Positions 24,528 to 37,371 of a stretch of 64,000 nt of DNA are shown in pieces (within the stretch, counting starts at the first letter, position 1; each line of letters opens with the position of its first letter). Origin of the DNA: Batrachochytrium dendrobatidis JAM81 (taxonomy: Eukaryota > Chytridiomycota > Chytridiomycetes > Rhizophydiales); contig NW_006281100.1 in the NCBI RefSeq assembly GCF_000203795.2, forward strand, positions 1,137,099-1,201,098. The letters run 5' to 3'. A program made the position numbers and the translations under genes. Under the pieces are notes generated by a model. It was given only the letters and a program-made list of their open reading frames with translations. It was not told the DNA's origin and did not search any database.

Positions 24528-25337
24528 CTAGCCACCATCCAACCAAGCAGCAGCAACACTTGGAGTCGTGGAGCAATTAGTAGCACGACCATACTGGTAT
24601 GGAGTGGCAGGACTAAATGAGTCTAGTAGATCAAGATCATTAAAAGCAAGGTCAATTTCATCATCAAGTGCAACTTCAGCATTACAATCATGAATGGATT
24701 TGGGTATATAAGGAGGTGAATCTGGAGTATTGGAACACAGAAGCGAACCATACCCTAGTTCATACTGTCTTCTGTCGACAAGATTCTCTTGCAGCTTATC
24801 TGATGAAATAGCATCAGTTGCTGCACAGCCATTAAATGTCTGTAGCGTCACTACACGAGGCTTCACATTAAGCAAGGGTGTCTGCAATGGAGGTGGCAGA
24901 AAAGCATATGAACAAGAGCGACAGGTTTTTGTCCTTGAGTGAGTCTTCCATAAAGGAGGACAAGGATGACCCAGAGAACAGTGATTAGGATTGACGTTGG
25001 TTGTTCGAGAGTGGATGTAGTTGGACTTGTTCCGTTTGTAGTTCTTTGGGTGATAATGCTGGTGTTTAGTAAACATCATGCTGCGATAGTGCTGGCGAGG
25101 AAGTTTGCTATAAGGAATATGAGCAGTGATGGAGTTAGTTGGCTGTTGAGATGGTTTGTTGAAGTGGTGAGTAGAATGCCGCATACGAGATGGCTGGTTG
25201 GATGAGCAACAATCCATATGGACAATGGCTATAATGGTTGAGTTGAATAGTAGATCTGGCTTGACAGTCGAGTATGTTAATCGCGGATTGTTGTGCATAG
25301 AATAAACTAGAATACGAAAATTGAATTTGTATTCCAT
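24528..25337 (-). CDS. hypothetical His/Asn/Pro-rich protein
   Basis: A 269-residue intronless frame from an ATG at 25337, unusually long for non-coding sequence here. It is rich in His, Asn, Ser and Pro in the N-terminal half. It has a Cys-containing patch (CPPLWKTHSRTKTCRSCSYA) and an acidic stretch near the C-terminus (EVALDDEIDLAFNDLDLLD). The patch has too few Cys/His for a clear zinc finger. No family recognised; it may be a transcription-related or disordered protein. Internal methionines make the start uncertain. Confidence 0.5.
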   Translation of the reverse strand: MEYKFNFRILVYSMHNNPRLTYSTVKPDLLFNSTIIAIVHMDCCSSNQPSRMRHSTHHFNKPSQQPTNSITAHIPYSKLPRQHYRSMMFTKHQHYHPKNYKRNKSNYIHSRTTNVNPNHCSLGHPCPPLWKTHSRTKTCRSCSYAFLPPPLQTPLLNVKPRVVTLQTFNGCAATDAISSDKLQENLVDRRQYELGYGSLLCSNTPDSPPYIPKSIHDCNAEVALDDEIDLAFNDLDLLDSFSPATPYQYGRATNCSTTPSVAAAWLDGG

Positions 25338-25584
25338 TTATAAACCGAGTCTGCCATCAAATACCAATTCCATTTGGCACATGATTGTTACTACAGATTG
25401 TACAGTCCTAAAAATAAATCAAACTGTATTTCAGTTATCTTGAAATGTATTCAAAATAGTTCAACTATTGCACTTTTATCATTTGCTCACCACTTGTACT
25501 CGAGTCTGATTCGGTTATATATACATTACTCCAACTACCATTCATCCGATACATGGTATTTGCATTTTAGTTTATTGATCATTA

Positions 25585-28500
25585 TTAAATACATATTCCT
25601 CCATAACCGTATCCTGTCAGATACGCATATCCAATCATTGCTGCCATGATTTGAATTGCTATCCATCGCATAAACTTTGGATTTCCACTAGCCATAATAG
25701 TTTCAACATATCCATTCACAATTCAATCAACAAATCAGTAATCAATATACTCACAATACAAGTAACTTTAGTGTATATCAGTGTCAATACTTACATGATA
25801 TACAGATCCAGCAGCATCGATGCTATAATAGTGTTGAGAGCAACCATTCGAACCGATTCGGGAAAACAAATCAACGATGCAGTCCCAACCTGAAAATCAT
25901 CAATATATAAACAATATGATTGACTCATAATAGTATGTCAAAGTATCAGTGATATACCTTGGCTATAATCCATAACCCAACATGGATCGTCGTGGGTGAT
26001 TGTAATGATGGATTTACACGTGTGATGTCATTCAGTCCAACTGGCGGTATCGCTGCATGGTTTGGCTCAGACACGGTTTGTAGTAACTAAATATTTGATA
26101 ATGGATTGATACATTGACTCGAATACAACCCATACTCTACTGCAACTTCTGATACAGTTGTATTCATCAATCTGTTACCTTTGTTACCTCTGTTACCTCG
26201 GCTACTTTTGTTATGTCTGGAACATTGACGAGATTTTGACTTTCATTGACGGCATCACATTGAAGATCACCGTGATGAGCAGATAACCGAGGCATGATAG
26301 AATTCCTGCGACCAGACTGAGTCTCGTCTTCTGCTGGCATATTTTCTTGTTCATATCGTCTCAAAATATCATCGACAGTAGGTCTTGCATCTGGATCGGT
26401 TTTCATCAATCGGCATATCAGTTGCTTTAGATCTTCTGGAACGCGATTGCCACTTTCTGGAAACCGGACTCTGCTCCATCACAAAACACACATTTCAGTA
26501 TATATGTAACCATCATTGTCAGTGCAGCTATACCTACGACTTGAAGTTTATAATGTCTTCTTTGAGTTGATCCACATCATCTACTTGTACATATGGCACC
26601 GATGAGTAACAGAGATAGTATAGAACAACCCCCAATGACCATATATCTGCTTTGAGCGAGTGGTTGGGTAAATACTGTCCACAAACGTCCTTATGCAACA
26701 GTTCCTGTTATATACAGCCACGATATTAACGTATCAATTGATCAGTTGATCAAACCATGTATACTATGCAAACTCAAACCCAAACACTAAAATCGCATAC
26801 CGGAGGCATAAACTCGAGTGTTCCTGTTGCTCCGGTTCGTTCACGCTCCATTGCATCGGATATGACTTCGCATTCGCCAAAATCGGATATAAGCACTCGC
26901 GGACTATTCAAAGCCAACCAGTTGTTAGTGACCAGTATGGTTTCGCATATGTGGAGTATACAACCTACATTCCATTTCGATGCTCGTCTGCATATCGCAG
27001 CAGTAAGTTTGGAGGCTTCAGATCTCTGTGGATGATTCCGTGTCGATGCAGATGCTCCAGTCCATGACAAATATCCAAAAACAGACTCCGGATCACTTTT
27101 TCAGTCAAATATCTCACTTTTTTGCCATCCAACCCAACACCAATTCCACCGTGAATAAACGTGCTGGCATCATCACTCGTGTCTCGGGTTTGACCAATCT
27201 GCTGCGATGCCAAATCTGACAATGATTGTGGTGGCCACGTATGCGTGCTTTCGTTGTGCTCTGTACCATTCCAGTCCAAATTACTAGAACTCATGGCAGA
27301 AGCCAATGACTCGCTCCGTCCTGGTGGACTCGAGCCAATTGAGCGTCGGAATCGTCTTGCAGCAACTTTGGCCTTGAATGACATTTTTTGTTTGTGATTT
27401 GTTTCATTTTCCTTGCTCTTGTCATCGCACGACATAGGATCCCATTGTATATGTAAATATTCTTCCAAACTTCCTCCATTTGCAAGTTCCATAAGAATAA
27501 ACAGACACGGGATCGAAGGTCCAAAAAGCGTGAGCTGGCGGTACTCGAGCCAGGCATGCTTGTATTCAATGATATTGATGTGTTTCAAACGTTCAAGAAG
27601 ATGAACTTCTTTGAGCATTCGGACAAGCCATGTATGCGAAGTGCCTACTGGGATGGCTTTGACAGCAAATTGACCCAGTGGAACTTTATCCAGTACCTGA
27701 TTTGTTGGTGATGCATATCCAATCATTATGGTCAGCCATCAATATCAAGCACCCCATTATATTTACAGTCCGACACGATTATATCTAAACACCAAATCAA
27801 ATCAAACTAAACCAAACTAAATCAAATCTATATATGTGTAATCTTACATGCTGACAAAGAAACACACTCCCACGCTGTCCACGACCCAGTTTCTTTTCCT
27901 CGACAAAAAACCGATCGTAATATCCCTGGTTGAAACTGTCGCTATTTAAATGACTTGATTTTTGTCGCTGCATTCCAATCCCATTGATTGATTCTGTATT
28001 GTCCAAACCTGAAATTGGAGATGCGGGAAAAGCAGAACTAGAAAACGGGATATCATCTGCTGTAAATGCTGGTGTATTCGATATCGACAGATTGGGTTTT
28101 GCCAATCTTGGAATAGGTTGAATAGATTGTCTTGTCATGACACGAGTTGGAGGTTCAATTGCTGGTCGATCTAGTCGTGATAGCATCCAGAAATAGTCGG
28201 CATCGATAAACGACTTGTCTGATGATGATGGATCGGTGTATTGTGTTTGTGATCCAGAACCTGGCGGTCGTTGAGTGTTGGATATATTGTGTTGGAGTGG
28301 TTGTCTGCACAAGGGACAAGTGGATACATCAGAACTTCTACCATCAACCGCGCGATGAGTAGGTCCAGGCTCCATACCATTACCGCTGGTATCTTCAGCA
28401 GTCGAATCAAAAAACGATTGTCGATGCATCTATGCAGGAAATAGTCGACAGATTCAATCAACGAGTTAGTTTAAATCTGGTGATGCACAACCACTACAGA

Positions 28501-28788
28501 CAAATGGAGTCGTTCATTGCATGTCGATTATCACACGATCTCAATCCATTCATCATATCAATGTCCATTATTGTACTATCGTACGGTATCAACACTCGCA
28601 GCGAGTACCTGTTGCTCTCGTGGAACCAACTGCAATGACTTTACTGTAACAGTGTGCGATTCTTTGTCGTATAGAACCAACTGTCTGGTTTCGTTATTGC
28701 GCAGTACAATACTCCATGACTGCGGATATACCATTTCATGGCCATCAGTGTCATTGTGGCCATTGCTATTATCTGTTGTTATCTTCAT
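25585..28788 (-). CDS. IKS1: IKS1-like serine/threonine kinase with membrane C-terminus
   Basis: Nine exons join in phase to 792 residues: 28609-28788, 27848-28429, 26969-27696, 26801-26903, 26538-26704, 26179-26470, 25958-26086, 25795-25889 and 25585-25687. The N-terminus (WSIVLRNNETRQLVLYD) and a CPLCRQPL motif match the Iks1 type. Kinase motifs are the glycine loop KLGRGQRGSVFLC, FAVKAIP (Lys about 267), HRDLKPPN (about 477) and DFGEC (about 504). The kinase has a long insert in the N-lobe/C-lobe region (DKSKENETNHKQK onward). The final three exons replace an apparent stop at 26167. They encode VGLWIIAKVGTASLICF, ALNTIIASMLLDLYI and WIAIQIMAAMIGYAYLT, that is, about three membrane segments ending GYGYGGICI. 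The first intron is long (179 nt), so a small extra exon there is possible. Confidence 0.87.
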
Positions 28789-29052
28789 ATCTGCTAACTG
28801 TTCTGGAATAAAATGTCAAATTTTGGTGATTTTAATTGGTCAAATTTGCAATATGCCAAATTTGCCCATAAACTTGCAATCAGAATTGCTTGAACCAACC
28901 AGCCAAAAAGTCTTGCAATCTGGCAAAGTTTATTATCAAAGTCCATCATTTCAATCTGCTAAACACATGGAGTTACATGGAAACACACGGAAACACATGG
29001 CAAAATCCAAGGTCAGTAGACTGAATAGACAATCAAATCAATCTGCCACACT

Positions 29053-30756
29053 CTAAAAACACTTGTGTTCAAGAGTCATATCGCTCTGAGGTGCAAGACC
29101 AATGCATGCACGCAAAATATTCTCAATCGCAGATCGCTGTTTCGAAAGCGCATTCACAACAGGCGTTCCATTAGGAACCACTGGTGCCTTGAGCATGTAC
29201 GACAGCACGGACAGAACTGAATGGAAAGGAACATAGTCGGCGGTTTCTTCAGTCTTGTACTCAATCCGAGTGAACAGCTCAGTCAGCAAAGCCAAGTCCA
29301 GGATCAACGGAGAGGCAAGTAGGGAATCCTCACAAACATTGTAGATCGAAATCGTGCTTTTGCCACTTTTTAAATCAACTTCAAGTTAATACTATCACAT
29401 GTGCATTTCTATATACTCTGCACGTAATACATTGGCTTACCCCATGAAAATCTCGCTCACATATTCATCCAAAGCACGCTTGCTGTCGCCTACGGCAGGA
29501 CAGTATTTGATCACAACAATATGGTCAGGCTTTTCCCCATTCTTGTACAAAAGATGGTTGGCATCCACCATGTCATCAACAACATTGCTCTTGGAAATCT
29601 CTTTACTGCGAAACTGCTGTGGTGCTGACAGATTCATTCCATCGTTGTTACCAAGATGGTTGTAACTGGTAATGGCAACCGGCTTGATGCCTGCATTGAC
29701 AAGAAAATCCACCAGAACTGACTTGATCTTGGTTTGCCCACTCTTAAAGTCGTCACCACCAATAAACACATGCTTGCGCTCAGCAAGCTGCATCACACCA
29801 GGCACAAATGTGTTTTGGGGCGATCCATTGATAAAAGGCGACCCTTCAAGAATCGACGCAAGTGCAAAAATAGTGGACGGTGCAATTTCCGAATGACCGG
29901 TCTTGACTGCATTCAACAGATTGTCGGCAGTGTCATTGACGTTGGGGAGAATATCGGAAAATCGCTCAGTGTTGGCAGTCCACAAAACAATCACACGATC
30001 CAAATCATTCTTCTGTTTAAAGTCACAAATGTCTGAGCGAATCTGGTCCAGCTGTTGCTGTTTTGTTCCAGAAAGAACATTGTCGGCTCTGTCCTTTTGG
30101 TTGGCAGCAATATAGTCTGGATAGTAGATCGAAGGAAGTGGTTTGAGTGCAGACATTTCATCACGCAACTGCTGTTGCAAATCCCAGTCTAAAACCTTGG
30201 CACGTTCCATAGACTCGGCCATGTTGGCTGAAGAAATATCCCAGCCACCAAGAACAATGTCGTTGGGATTGACCATGGGAAGAAGGGCCGAAAACGGCAC
30301 ATGCACGTCCTTGGAAGTGGCCGAATCAACACCAATCTTGACGGTCGAAGCTTGAAATACCGATCCGTAGTAGTTGGAGTGCTGGATTCCTTCTTTGGTA
30401 TGCCAGGATAAGGACTTGCGATTGGCAAGAATGGATGCAGTCAAAGTAGATCCATTGTTTCCACCCCAACCAACAAGCATCAAACCCATTTTGGGCAACT
30501 TTCGGCCGACCTTGAATGCGTAGTGCTTTTCCACAGGCATCACAGAAATGTTGCCTGTCAAAGGATCGGTTGTAACCGAAGCATCTCGATAGACGTAGTT
30601 GGACAGAATGTGATCAGGAGTGTACCTCACATTCGGAGAGTGAACAGTAATGGATGGCGTACTGCTATTAGCAACACCATTGGCAGCATGGTTGGTAACA
30701 CCATTTGGTGTTGCGGAAGAGAAACTTGACTCTTCTTTGGCAATAACTGGAGTCAT
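29053..30756 (-). CDS. INO1: inositol-3-phosphate synthase
   Basis: Converts glucose-6-phosphate to inositol-3-phosphate with NAD, the first step of inositol synthesis. Two exons (29441-30756 and 29053-29365) give 542 residues, the family size. The NAD-binding loop [14 protein letters not shown], the catalytic-region motif [23 protein letters not shown] and the C-terminal [14 protein letters not shown] are all present. An N-terminal extension (about 30 residues, Ser/Asn-rich) precedes the conserved core. I saw no clear UAS-INO copy upstream. Confidence 0.96.
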
Positions 30757-31515
30757 TTGAATGAATTGAAAACTTATGCGGATTTCTTTGGCTTTGGAGT
30801 AGTACGCCTGGATCCTCTATGTGTGTTGTGCGATGAGAAGAGTTGGTTGGAAACTAACTCGATAATAAATGATGATTAATACAACGTCAATGCATACATG
30901 AATATCCAGCATCAATTGATAACATACAAATGGTGGACTAAATTCAGTAAACCCAGCTAGTTGATTAGTAGTCAGTTCAATGGTAATGATAACCCAATAG
31001 TAGTCAGTTCAATGGTAATGATAATCCAATAGTAGTTTCAGCAAGATTCCAATTTGGATATTTTTGTTGAAACCAAAAAGCAGTTTTCCAGCCACTTTTA
31101 CAGTGGATTGGACCACGTGCGCAATGTTGAATTGACGCCAAATTGTCAGTCGTGTTCACGCAGTGGAATTTGTATTTATCCTGCAACGATTGTCTTTGGA
31201 ACAAAATGGTCAAATCTTCAAGTTTGTTACTGCAAACCGACAATTGGAATTGTCAATAAACAATCTTTGTTATATTCAACTTTTTATTACATTGACTCTT
31301 GATTTATTTTACTTGGATACGCTAGTGAAACACTGGTGAATTCCTGTTTACTCGAGTATGTTTCCGATGCAAAATGAATGTGATGAATGGCATACTTTGG
31401 ATTTAACATCTAATTTTACAAGCGACATTTTTCTTTTTTGCAAAATTGAAAATCGACAATTCAAACCAACAATTGCAATTCTTTTCCCCACTGCTCAGCA
31501 ACTTCTTTATTTCCA
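30757..31515. other. divergent intergenic region with tandem repeat and MITE relic
   Basis: Lies between INO1 and eIF3m. It contains a 32-bp direct repeat (30967-31030). It also holds a decayed MITE-family fragment beginning near 31152 (GTGTTCACGCAGTGGAA, then TATTTATCCTGCAACGATT), which resembles internal parts of the copy at 43702. Confidence 0.45.
30967..31030. repeat. 32-bp tandem duplication
   Basis: AGTAGTCAGTTCAATGGTAA and the following bases occur twice at a 32-bp period with one mismatch. A partial third start follows. Confidence 0.8.
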
Positions 31516-33432
31516 ATGACTATCCGCAAACTTGCATTCATCTCTTCTGAGCAGGTATGATGGCTTACTATTCACTTTTATAGATTAGAAACCGACATCG
31601 CATTTCTGATATGAACTTTCCACTATTATACAATAGATTCTGCAACTCGCCAATCTGATCGCAAAGCAGAAAGGTGGAGCTGGTCAGCAGTTTGTAGATA
31701 CTGTTACTGCCTTGAATGATGCAGGAAAAACAGCTGAGCTTTCATCTTATTTTGCTGCCGAGACTGCATCATTGCTTCTTTTGGCTGAGAGTGGTGAGTG
31801 TAGTTTTGATTATTGTAGATTGCTGATTCAAGTAAAGCATTCATTGATTAATGGCTTGGACTGCTACCGATAAATATGGTCCGGATCAGGAATTACTTTA
31901 CTAACAATTTATTCATGCTTGACTATTGCCAACCACTATTTAATTACTTGCGGGATGTGGTTTTGGTATTTTCAATCCAGAGAGTGTTATGAACTTGGTT
32001 ATTGCATTATTATGCGGTATATCTGATACTACACAACTAGACAAAGCCTTGGATCTTGTTCTTAAAGGATTTTCAAAAGTAGATCCCAAGCAAGCATCAA
32101 CCCATCTAGCCATGTGAGTTTATTTTAGATTTCTGGAGTGTTTTCAAGATAATCCGATCCTATAGATTCTGATCTACTACTGCGACTATGGCTGACATTT
32201 ACAATTATTAAACATGTCTAGCCTTTCGACCATGTACAATTCCCTTGAATCCACCTCATACGGCAGATTCAAGACATACAAGACGATTGTCCAGGTTGCA
32301 TCAGCAGGCGATGAATTGGATGCAGTGGTTGACACACTTACCTATCTTGAAGATTGGATTTCTGAATGGCAACTAACTCTTGTTGATCGTCGTGCCCTCT
32401 ATCTTTTGCTGAGTGTTGAGCTTGGTAAATCAGAATCATGGTTAGTGATTATGCAATGCATCGGATTGTACTTGTAGAAACGTAATTTAAAGACTGCGAG
32501 ATCTTACAGTTTATTCGTCTATAGCTTGATTCAGGCACAGAGCTGTCTCTTGCGCTACCTTAACACATACCAAGGCTTAACCAAAGAAGTCAATACAGAA
32601 TCAATCAACACTTTGGCTGTCAAGGCTCTTGTTCAAGCCATATCTATCCCCGAAGTGCTCAACTTTGAGGATGTGTTGAGTTTGACTGCTGTCCAGGCAC
32701 TCGGGTCTACCAAGATCTTTGAGCTTGCCAAGATCTTTCTTGATCAGTCGCTTACTAAATACAAAGCATTTGTTACCAAAAACCCCAAATTTGTGCGAGA
32801 ACAAGGTTAATATTGATTGTTTTTGTAGTATGAATTGAAAGTATTTGGATTGCTGATCCAGCTTGCTTGTACTGTTGATCTGTAGGTCTTTCACAAGATG
32901 CCAATATTCGAAAAATGCGTATTCTGTCACTTGCTACACTTGCGACTGAACACTTGCAGGGAGAAGTGTCTTATTCTACTATTTCAAAAGCACTTGATGT
33001 GTCAGAGGATGATGTCGAATTTTGGGTTATTGATGGTGAGTTTTGTTCGAGTATTGATCAATTGAAGGCCATGTTTATGTTTGTTTATATCGATTAATCC
33101 AACACTAATGGTATCAAAACAGCAATTCGTGCAGGTCTTGTAGATGCCAAGATCAATCAGCTAAAACAAACCATTTTGGTCAGGTATGAATATGAACGCT
33201 TTGATTTTTGAAGGATTGGCTGTTGGATGTGCAGTTCAAGACTGCTTTCAACTAACAATCTACATCAACATTGTCTAGTCGTGCAACCCAACGTGTATTT
33301 GGAGTCCCACAATGGAAGCTGCTTCAGTCTCGCATGTTGCTATGGAAAAACAATCTTGGAGAGTGTTTGCAGGTTATTGAAAAGTCCAAGCCGCAATTGA
33401 CTGAAGCTGCAGCACACATCACATCTGCCTGA
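31516..33432 (+). CDS. EIF3M: translation initiation factor eIF3 subunit M (PCI domain)
   Basis: Scaffold subunit of the eIF3 complex. Exons 31516-31554, 31637-31793, 31981-32113, 32222-32440, 32525-32805, 32886-33035, 33123-33183 and 33279-33432 give 397 residues. The helical repeat half is followed by the PCI winged helix (KMRILSLATLATEHLQGEVS, ISKALDVSEDDVEFWVIDAI, GLVDAKINQLKQTILVSRAT, RVFGVPQWKLLQSRM). These match the eIF3m type rather than COP9 CSN7. The third intron boundary (31794-31980) is longer than usual but in phase. Confidence 0.93.
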
Positions 33433-33646
33433 TTTTAGATTGGGGACCAGCTTGAGGTTTTTGAATGAAGGTTGTGGTAATCTTAACAGTCATTAGTAGA
33501 ATGCAACAGTATTTGTGTAGCGGATCGATAGAAACCATCGAGTTTGTATACAAGATTGGATCTGATGAGTTTAGTGAGCTGGCTTAGCTTTTAGTTTGAT
33601 GAATCGAGTTTGATTGCTGTTCCATTGTTTCTATTACAAACCAATT

Positions 33647-36600
33647 ATGACATCAACGGATACATTTGATAGTTGTCATGTTGCTACATCCAGCATTGCT
33701 AGTGATGAAAGTGTCGATGGCAGCACGGAAATCTCTGATGATCAACCCACAACTCCTGGTAAAAAGCTTGCTATTCTTACTGGCTGTATATCAAAGACTG
33801 CTGTCATCAACAGCAAATCTGACTCACTCATGCATGACTGTATCTGGTCTTTTTATGGTTTGATAGATCATGTTTGCTTTGTAGTGCATGGCATGGGTCA
33901 GCAATGGGAAGGTACTGGGCGGTTTGTAGAAAACTGTAAGCCATTTGTCGAATATCAATTCATTGAATAGTTACTATGGATATGCATGTGCTTAAGCTGA
34001 ATCTGTTCCAGTTGTAATCGCTTATTTCTGACATTAAATCTTTGCAGTAGCTTCGCTTAGGAGAACTTGCGAGGAAACAGCACTGGAAGAGTTTATAGAC
34101 AAGTCATTGAATGTCGAATGGATTGGTGTTGGTAAATGCATTGGATTGAATCTAAATCGTTGTGTCTTATGAGCTACAGTTGCATATTCCCAAAACGCAT
34201 CAATTCCATCAAGCCTTTCTCTAATTTTATTTGATATACTGGTTTTGATCTTGGTTTCATAGAATGGCATTCAGTGCTTCATGGGCTAGATACAGTCGAT
34301 CGAAGGATTAAAACAATTACATTGCCAACATGCTCAATCTTGCGCCAAATCAACAACAATATTCTGGCAGATGTGCTCTATTATTTTACATCATTTCATG
34401 GGCAGACTCTTGTAGATATTGTGACCAAGAGTCTGAATGCTGCACATGCAGCATTCATGAAAAAATATCCAGACTTCAAAGGTAAAGTGGCTCTTGTTTG
34501 CCATTCTCTTGGTGGTATTATTACATACGATATATTGGCCCATCAACCTGGTGCCCCTTGGGAGCACTGGCGACAGCAGCAAAAACAAAGGTCCCACAAG
34601 TATAGTGCGCCAGTTTCAAAGCAAACTCCAGATGCACACCAGTTACAGGATGAAAGTAAAGTGCTTCGATCCATTTCTCCAGCCAATGACAAGATACAGA
34701 AAAATAGTCAGTATTCATCCCAAGTGGCAGGATCGCATCATGAAACCCACTTTGAAATTATCTACCCGAGGCTTGATTTTACTCCTGCGCTGCTGTTTAC
34801 ACTTGGATCTCCATTGCCTGCTGTATTGGTAATGCGCGGTCAGTCTCTACACCACTATCGCATCTCCAAAAAGATCAAGTTTTTAAATATTTTCCATCTG
34901 TATGATCCCATGGTATGTCTGGCTTATCCATATGTACTACTAGTGCCTGATTTTAAAAATGACATTTTTACTGTGCTCTTTATACGTGACTGTTTTTGAT
35001 TTCATCCAAGGCTTATCGGATGGAGCCATTGTTGGACGAACGCTACATTGAGATCTCACCAGTACTCCTTGAGCGACCTTCCAGCAACCGTGCATTTCAA
35101 CTTTCATATTATCAAGAGCTTATTTCTGCGTATCTTCCGGATCTATCTGCGATGCGATCTGGCGTTCGTGTTCCTACATTTGCAGACCTTCCTTCTATTC
35201 CGTATATGAATGTAACCGGCAGCTTACCATCTCTTACACTCCCAACCTTTTCGAGTCTTGCTCTTCCAAATGTATCACTTCCCACCATCAATTTGCCACT
35301 GCCTGTACTTCCATCTATCCCCGCACTCACTCGTGCACGAGAGCAACTGTCTGTCATGTACGATTCCATGGTGTCCAATTGGGCTGGCGAGGAGGATTTA
35401 AGCTTGACATCGCATAAACGAAAGCGATCTTTTGGTGAAACATGTGCAAGTGAGGACGACGACGATCAAAAAAGAAGTGAGTTTAGAAATTCGGATGAAC
35501 CCAAAAGTCCTTGTCATAAAAAACAGCTTGTCGAAAAAGCAGCGAATGGAAGCGTTGTTTGGCGGCAGAGTCTGGCCAAAAACGACAGTAAAACTGATGT
35601 GCAAGTTATTGAGCATGATGAAATGGAACAAAATACCTCTGATCAATGTGATACTGCTCACGAAGACGATGTTTGCAGCAAAACAGAAACCGAGCATACG
35701 CTTTTTAGATTTATTCGAACCCCTATTTCAAAACTCGGTCGAGATCCTTCAAAAGCATCATCACTCACTCAATGTCATGATGATAACGATCAAAGCCACA
35801 TATCTAGCGAGGTTTTTCCTCAATCTGAAAAGCAGCCTATGGTCACTCTAACTGAACAGTCTGCAATAAATGCTTCAGCACCAAGCCAAAGCACATTCAC
35901 ATTTACCGCAGCAGTGGAAGATTTTACGGATATGCTTCGTCGGAGTTTTTCGAGTTCTTCCACATTGTCACCCACTCTACCAAAAACTTCGCCAATTTGT
36001 GCATCAACCCCACTACAACATCAGCCAGTATCTGAAAAAGCGATACCCATTACACAATCACAGCATGATTGCGCTGATACTGCTGACAAGTGTAATCAAA
36101 GCCATGCCACAGAAGCATTTTTTGAACCACAACCCATATCACCCAAGCGCTTGTCCAAATCAGCCCAAACTAAAGCACATCGTGCAACCACTGTTATTTC
36201 TAATGTGAGAAAAATGGGAGATAAATTGACTGCCGAACTTGTTGCAGCCGCTAAGCAAACCCAACGCACAATGGAATTGGAATCTGGTGTAGAGGATGGT
36301 AGCGATATTTTACCCGAATCCAACATTGATAGCGAAGGGGGAAATGATGAAATTGATGGTGCAGAGTCTGATCATTGTGAGGATACCCTCAAGGATGCAA
36401 CTTCTCAGCGCCATGCGCTGAATTCGCATACCAAGAGGAAATATGTTCCTGCGGAGCGGCTAGATTTTTTCGTTCAAGAAACGGTAATTGATAACATGGT
36501 ACATCAATACCTGGTCGGAATGAAGGCGCATTTTGGATACTGGACAAGCAAAGACATGATGTATCGGGTATTAAAGGAACTTGATAGCACTCCCAACTAA
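33647..36600 (+). CDS. DDHD-domain phospholipase A1 (PA-PLA1 family)
   Basis: Intracellular phosphatidic-acid-preferring phospholipase, membrane-trafficking related. Exons 33647-33935, 34048-34131, 34263-34912 and 35011-36600 give 870 residues. Conserved blocks are VCFVVHGMGQQWEG, VEWHSVLHGLDTVD and the nucleophile motif VALVCHSLGG (Ser about 205). Next come LFTLGSPLPAVLVMRG and the DDHD-start block HLYDPMAYRMEPLLD, and the C-terminal block RLDFFVQETVIDNMVHQYLV...HFGYWTSKDM. Between these lies a long Ser/acidic insert (about residues 450-800) without conserved features, which makes the protein larger than the minimal family. DDHD aspartates and histidine appear conserved. Confidence 0.9.
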
Positions 36601-36739
36601 GCTAGGACTTTTCACAATGTAAATTCAATTTTTAATAAATCCCAAATCAAAAAAAAAAGTTTATTCTTATGCAGCAACCAGTAAAAAGCATACATATCAA
36701 GACTGGAAATAGATAAGCGTGGCACTGCAAGAACAACCA

Positions 36740-37308
36740 TGTTCATGTAAAATAAAACATTATCTTGCCTCTTGCTTTGAAATAGACAATGGTTAAACAT
36801 TCGGCGCGCTTTCCTACCAAGAATCAACTTTTTCAAAACACAATATCCATCATATGATACAAAATCAAGCCATGGTTTTGGACTGAAATTATCCCCTTTT
36901 GACATAGCAATGCATTGTACAGTCGCAAGTTTGAAATCAAGCTCGTGGCAATCCAGATATTGGGTTCGACTGCTTTCAAACTCTACTTTGTTGTATCCTA
37001 AAACTCGTATAGTTCGCGCTCTAGTTTGAAAACCCGAAATCAAACGTTTCAGGAATATGGATGTTGTCTTCATCCAATTCTCCAATGGTGGTTGGTTTGT
37101 AGAAAAGGGTTAGGACTAAACAGACATGAAATCTACTGCAACTGTGATGCAAATATTCATCCACATATACAAAAAGTAGTACAACAATTAGTAAACTAAA
37201 ATTCAAGTTTACAATATTGTCGAGTCAACTTGACAAGAATTATTATTTTACAAAACCAGTTGCTTAGTGTATATTCTGAAATATTTATTCAGTTTCATTT
37301 ACGTGAAT
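36740..37308. mobile_element. decayed MITE-family copy E
   Basis: The left end resembles the family terminus (GTTCATGTAAAATAAAACAT) and continues with blocks shared with the 43702 copy (TAGACAATGGTTAAACATTC, GCGCGCTTTC). The right end is ATTTACGTGAAT. It fills most of the gap between the phospholipase and carbonic anhydrase 3' ends. Confidence 0.45.
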
Positions 37309-37371
37309 GTGACAGTAAAAAACCCGTAGGTTGAGATACAGATGTAGATAAGGAGAGAAGCGTTACTATAA

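Noticed and set aside
34391..34718. Antisense frames opposite the phospholipase
   Set aside because: Shadows of a strongly conserved coding exon.
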